64,000 nucleotides of DNA from Atopsyche davidsoni (taxonomy: Eukaryota; Arthropoda; Insecta; Trichoptera; Hydrobiosidae). A model generated the notes under the pieces. It worked only from the letters and a program-made list of their open reading frames with translations. It was not told the origin of the DNA and did not search any database. The stretch spans positions 10,462,501 to 10,526,500 of the forward strand of contig JAILWY010000006.1 in assembly GCA_022113835.1 (NCBI GenBank). The letters are read 5' to 3'. Made by a program: the position numbers and the translations under genes. Position 1 is the first letter of the stretch. Every line of letters starts with the position of its first letter. Below are positions 58,110 through 64,000 of this stretch, in pieces.

Positions 58110-61100
58110 ACTTCAGCATTCTCCCTCAAAATGTGTACTGAGTCAGTCCGCACATTCGTCCATGACAAACTATAGTGTGGACATTTGGTCCGGCAAAAGT
58201 ATTTTTGTGCCCATCAGCAATTTCGTTACCGTTTGTTATGAGTACTATTCAAACGAAATTGGCATATCTGCTGCGCTCCCGTTGTCCGGATTTGCGCCGT
58301 GACAAGTGACGCCTAATTTAGTATGCCCCGTCAAATTTAGTTAGCGCCCGACCGTGAATATGTTAAATTGAGCAGTATGTGATAATATACTGGCTGGGAA
58401 TAGAAAGGGTCTCGAATGGCCTTGTTAGTGCTTGGAATTTGTTGTAAAAAAACATTCAAATAATTTTTTTTGAAAATTATAAAAAATATTGACGATTTGG
58501 TAATTACTTATTGTACCTATATGATATTCGAGAAAAACAAGTCTTAGGGTTTTGTTATTTAAAAATTATTTAAAACTCTCCACAAATGAATCGATTTTTG
58601 AATGCATTTCATAATTTTGGTTTCAGTGTGTAGTTTTCAAAAAGAATACAAAAAATACCACGACTTCAATATATTTAAAAAAAATACACCCATAAGGTTG
58701 TATATATTTTTAATTATCTTGATATGCCAGGGATCAATTCCTAAAGGTGGTCCCAGCACGGGGACTGAAAACTTTAAGCAGTACAATACCTGCCAAAACC
58801 TACGACAATCCCTATGTTTTATAAATTTAAAAAAAAAAAATTGATATTTCTGCTATTGATAAATTGACTTAGTAAAAATTTATTTCTTTTCTTGTTGCAA
58901 CGTTTTCGATTTTAAAATAAAGTAATTACAAACAAATCTAAAGTTTCACCCCGGCAGCGCCATTTGGCCTGAAAATATTTCTGTCGATAGTTTAAGGAGT
59001 TTCAAGGCAACTTCTTTCTTCTCATTTGCAATCAGCCCTTCGCCATGCACAACTCTTCCGAATCCGTAATTAACTTTGACGAATTCCCCTCACCTGGCAA
59101 CACTGTTCAGGGCCGCGGCGGAATCAAAGTTCCAGGTGGAGCAGGCGAAGTCTGCTATCACACATCAAGACCATTTGTCAAATTATGAACCGTCAAAGGC
59201 GCATTCTCCCGGCACAATCACCGCGTGCTCCGTGACGACAATACGGGGACATTTCCGCTTAAGGCGCGTTCACACCAGACAGCAATGGAAGTTCTTTATT
59301 CTTGGGTGCTGTGCTGCATTGTGATTTGTGTCTTCTGGACCATCTCAAATCGCAACACAACATGACGCCCAATATAAAAAAACTGTCAAAACAGTTTTAT
59401 CATTTTGATTTAGTTTATTTATAAAATATATGTATTGTTATTTAAACTTATAATGATTAAGTACATTTTTTCAAACATTGAAAATTGATTAATGAAACAC
59501 TTAGAAAAATATCATCGTGATTTGTGTGGGATTTGAACCCACATCCCCAATCTTACATGCATCGGCCATGTAAGCTTGGATAAGCACGATGATATTTTTC
59601 TAAGAGTTTCTTTAATCAATTTTCAATATTTGAAAATATGTACTTAATCAATCAAACCTGTATAGGCAAAATCGTACTTTCTGTGAGACGGTCTTCACAA
59701 AAATCAATAAGATATTTAAGCTATTTTAATTGTCAAAATAACTACTGTTTTTTCTAAAAAAATGATGAAAACATGTATCTGAAGCTTTTTTTAAAGCATT
59801 GCAATAAATAATAAATATTTGCGCTCCTCTTGACATTAAATAAGTTTTATAATATGTGCCGTTTTACAAGCGGTAAGAAGCTAACTTTAAAATATAAAAT
59901 AACAACTTTTTAGATATTGGTGTCATTAAAAATATGTACGGTTTTCTAAAACAAAAAAAAGTAACGGTGTATTCAGTAATAGTAAGTTATATCGTGATAG
60001 TTTCTATCTGAATTATTGCGTGTAAACGCAGCTCAGACTTCCCCCTCCTCGGCCATAAATAATATGTATAACTTAATTAAATAGCGCGTATTGATTTCTG
60101 GGCGCAAGTTAGAACTTCTCACAGCTAAGGGTGGAAACAAATTTTGATTAACTCGTTGATATTAGGTTATTAGGTACTCCCTTACTGAGCACTGCTGACT
60201 ACATCAACTGAGTTTGTACTCAGCTTCTGATTTTATCGAAGCAGCGTAAAATATTATACTGAAACAATATTTGCTTTCACTACAGACTTTGTTTTGATTA
60301 TTGAACTGAATTATTTAATTAAACAATTTATTTATACTCTCTTAGCAGTCGAGAGTCACCTCTGACGTGACAGCAATACTTTGTCTTCGTGGTTGTCTGG
60401 CACGTGTGAGGTGACAAATAAAATCGTCTTTAAATTAGATACCCCAGGAATGTGGGTCTATGTAATATGTTACAAATATCGAGTTTTGTCCGATAAGTGT
60501 TAGTAACGAGCTATTATTTAAGAAATATTATGTGTAACTGAAAATAATAACCAATAAATAAATGGAAACTAGTAAAAAAAAAAACGTAAGCAAAGGCTTT
60601 CACTAAAATAAGAATGTGAAAGCCTTGCTTGGGTCTGTTAGTGTTTTAATCAAATCAAATCTATAATGTTTCGAAGTAAATATGAAACGTTCAAATTAAA
60701 TAAAACCAGGTTGGGTTAAAAGGCGTAAGTTCTATTTAAAGGTTTTAACAAAAAAAAAAAAACACAACCCTGAAAAATAACGGAGTGTGTCTAAATTAAT
60801 AAATAAGTGAATGAATAATAAGTAAACAGTTTTTGTGAGTCAATATATTTTTAAATCAATCGAGTTGAAATGAATTAATATATCGATTTCGAGTAAAAGC
60901 ATTTAGACATCGGTTATTACGATGCCTTCTCGGAGATAATAAGTTTTAGTGATAATGCCTAAAAAAAACATTTAATTTTGCTAAGTGATTAAAATTTAAT
61001 AAAAAATATTTTTTTATCAAGGTCACACGAATGTAAAAATTCAGGAATTCAGAAATTGTTGTAAAAATCCGTTGTTCGGTATTGTTTCTTGGTATAGCCA

Positions 61101-64000
61101 AAAATATAGTAGAACACCTTGGCAAAGTGGTTCGAAAAAAATAATGCTTGAATATAATATTTGTGAGATCTATTTTTAATTTTTTTACCTTGTCTGAAAA
61201 GATATCAATAAACGTATGTGGCAAAGCACTCATGTGAAGTGTTCGGGGCAACTCGGGGGCTTGGAGTCGTAAAAAGATTTATCCTTTGCCTCGGGTGGCT
61301 TTGGCTTTAAGTAAAAAAGCCTGAGTCATTAACCTCCCCGGGGTGCGTACATATTTAATGTTTGTATTTAATTAGCACTAAGTTGTAAGGAACTCCACGG
61401 CGTAAGCCTCAGCGACTATCCGAGTCTTTTATTTTCACCGGAGCACCTCCGAGTTTATAACTTCTTGCGACTGAAATTAATTTCGTTTCACTTAAATGTT
61501 GGGTATTGTTAATTAAATGGGAAGGCTGCGTTGTGCGTGTACACCCTGGGAACTAAATTATGTCACCTGCTGTTGGAAAATGAAGTATGACAACGAAGAG
61601 TGGATTAGAAAGTGTGAAATCAAAATCTGAATGAAGTAAGGAAGTATTTGGGCTTTGTTTTGAAATAGCGACTAACGATAACGCTAGGAAATCGGTACTA
61701 TATAATGCCAAACCTACAGCCTTTTCCCATTGGTTAATTTGAGATCTCTTAGAATATGGACCGTTTATTTTCTAATCATAGGCTTTTTATAAAGTTTCTG
61801 AAACCCACTAGAAAAATTGGTTTAGAATTACCTTAAGTATAAAATATGGATTAACTGAATATTTTAATAAAATAGTTCGAATCTTTCAATTTAATAGTCT
61901 GTAAGAAACCCTGGTAACCTCTACAATATCAGGTGATTACTATATATAATACATATTATATAAATACACATGTTATAATAGTAGTTTATTCGATTTGAAA
62001 CTCAGTGACAGGGACAGATTGGTTCTTTATAAAAATGTAAAAGAAAAAAATATATAAAAAAAGTATTTTTGTATCACAGCTTGATGTAGGTACAAGACAA
62101 ATTTACTACAGTTTTTTTTGTTTTTATGAAAAATCTCTGTTTGGAAAAACAAATAGTTTATTTCTGGCATGTCGCAGAAGATTATTTATAAATTTTTACG
62201 TAGAAAACGTTGTTTCATATTGAAGCTTTATTTGTTTTAAATTCCAAGAGCGAGAGATACTCTGAGAACGGAAGTATAAAATCACACTTCTTTATAATAG
62301 TAGTAAAGGAAAAATTACTTATAATAGGTGGCTTAGGTTCATGGAATTCTCTATTTTTGTCAAGGAATTTAGTGAGGGAAAAATATGTGTATCATGTACT
62401 CTTTCCTTTTGTATCAAGGGTTGACTAAAAATTAGGGATTTTAATTATGTGGAGTTAAAATATAATATTTCGGTAATACGTTTCACATTCGAGTTGGCAA
62501 CGATTCTAGAGCCATTTAGTTGTTTTTTTATAAAATTAAGGGTATCCATAATGATATCGGGTCTGAAGAAATGTGCGGCATTACGATCCATTTGTATGCG
62601 CGGGCACATTTATTAATTCCGTTCGGTTTTCAGTCCGGCCTCTTAATAATCAAAATGAAACAAAACTCTGATTAAATTGGCCGTCTTAATTAAGCCTCTG
62701 CCTTTGTTTGCCCGATCCATCAATTTAAAAAAGCCTTACGCAGGTATTGTGGAAAGTTTAATCAAAATAATATTTCGACATGTAATTACGCTGCTCCTTT
62801 ATTGTTATTATTCATCACGTGAAAATCTACGTTTCTATAATAGTCGGTACAGTAACATTCGTAAGAGTGTACCTCTTGATATGACTCAGTTCAAAATCTG
62901 AGGCAGCTAAACTAAATGTATTACGTTGATCATTTATCGCTTATGAACAATTCTGCAAAATATCGTCAATAAAGTTTGTATTTTTATACATTTTATTTTA
63001 GAGTAAAAATATATTAAATTATGTAAATGGTCCAGCTGCATTTGAAACAACAAATATAAATAGGCAAATGGTTAAAAGATAACAATAATTTTTTGTTAGT
63101 GAGTGCTTTTGTCTTTCATGGGATTTTTCAAATAATTCTGTGTGAATTAGTTCCCGTATTATTGTATATTGTTTTTAGTATTTATATAGATTTTTATTAC
63201 GATTCACTACAGAATGGTTTTTTCAAGTACTAACCACTGTGCCATGAGGCTATTTTTAAAGCGGCTTGTAATTTATAGTAGTAGGAGTAAACAGGTGAGG
63301 ATTATCGGTGTGATGAAGGGATCTTCAGTATTCAGGGACAGCATACCAAGTAAGAAACTAAAGGGAATTTACTTATAGTCGTGAATACTAATTGGGTGGC
63401 ATTGTAATTGAAAGGTTAAGGTACCTGCAGAGATAATAAATTAATTTTGTTCATAAACTCACAATTAGTAATGTATTTGATAATGTTATTTGAAATGTAT
63501 ATGATTTACTATCTACGTGTCTGATATTGTTAATGCCGATGCTGCAAACAAATATAATGCTATCCAATTAAAATCATTTTACGTTTGATTTAAGTGAAAA
63601 GTTTTATAAAGATTTACTTTAAGTCAAGTTGTCACATATGTTTTTATATTTGATTTTCTTGATATTTTTAAGTCGATTCTCTTTTTTGACATTTTAAATT
63701 GTTTATTGAAATCTTATAAGATTCATTCAAGCATGATAATTTTTTTTAAATAATGAGAAAATTGACAAAAAATGGTAGTTGTATTTTAATAATAAAAAAA
63801 AAATCTAGGCATGTGTACAGACAAAATATTAAACCTCCTGTTGTTAAACATCTCTGAAAAAAAATCTTAAAATATTATTGTATATCAGTTTAAATCCTCA
63901 AATAGAGGGGAAAAATCGTCATTTGTAAAAAAATAAAAACAAAGCACGTTGCTTTAGCAACTCCATACCCACCATGGACACTAAGAAATTGGGCAAACCA
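58110..64000. other. Non-coding DNA downstream of the second TEH gene
   Basis: No supportable exon. GC-richer non-repetitive blocks at 58180-58370, 59030-59300, 61240-61580 and 62560-62720 are candidate conserved elements. The last contains TTAATTAAG homeodomain-type sites. Confidence 0.5.
59450..59655. repeat. tRNA-like fold-back repeat
   Basis: Head-to-head arms (TGATTAAGTACATTTTTTCA and its inverse), each carrying GATATTTTTCT-type body sequence. The left arm keeps the reversed B-box GATTTGAACCCACATCCCC. Confidence 0.75.

Noticed and set aside
1..64000. CRISPR arrays, operons or other prokaryotic features
   Set aside because: Spliced genes and insect transposons throughout; no regularly spaced repeats of that type were seen.

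Overview
The window is nuclear DNA from an insect. Genes are spliced, introns and intergenic DNA are AT-rich, and transposon remnants are common (Tc1/mariner, pogo/Tigger-like, hAT-type, tRNA-like fold-back repeats). The recognisable genes are TipE/TEH-family sodium-channel auxiliary subunits (an insect-typical family), a NonA/Hrp65-type DBHS protein and a CFAP298/Kurly orthologue. The insect order cannot be fixed from the sequence alone.

Layout. (1) 3081-23647, + strand: an eight-exon TipE/TEH-family membrane protein gene (438 aa predicted), with large introns full of repeats and two consecutive GC-AG introns. (2) 26371-28333, - strand: a six-exon CFAP298 (C21orf59/Kurly) gene, convergent with gene 1. 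(3) about 28620-31530, - strand: a spliced, apparently non-coding snoRNA host gene of seven exons. Its introns 2-6 each carry C/D-box snoRNA sequence, and three of these RNAs are paralogues. (4) 34673-41744, - strand: an eleven-exon nonA/Hrp65-like gene (729 aa). Six of its introns each carry one H/ACA-box snoRNA of a single paralogous family, and a seventh carries a probable C/D snoRNA. The two introns without cargo are only 80-81 nt long. (5) 43368-45315, - strand: 3' part of a C2H2 zinc-finger gene with 11 fingers. (6) 45.8-50.0 kb: repeats and two very GC-rich islands, one with a GGGGCC tandem run. (7) 57140-57826, + strand: a second, compact, single-exon-looking TEH-family gene. The remainder (50-57 kb, 58-64 kb) is non-coding as far as I can see, with scattered GC-richer blocks that look like candidate regulatory DNA.

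How the parts relate. Genes 1 and 7 belong to the same channel-subunit family and probably form part of a TEH cluster. The 28.6-41.7 kb interval is effectively an snoRNA-producing block: two neighbouring same-strand genes, one non-coding and one coding for an RNA-binding protein, deliver at least a dozen candidate guide RNAs from their introns. The best discovery in the window is the six-member H/ACA family inside nonA. It is supported by compensatory changes in hairpin stems, by H boxes in the hinge, by an ACA just after the 3' stem in every copy, and by a largely regular distance to the 3' splice site.
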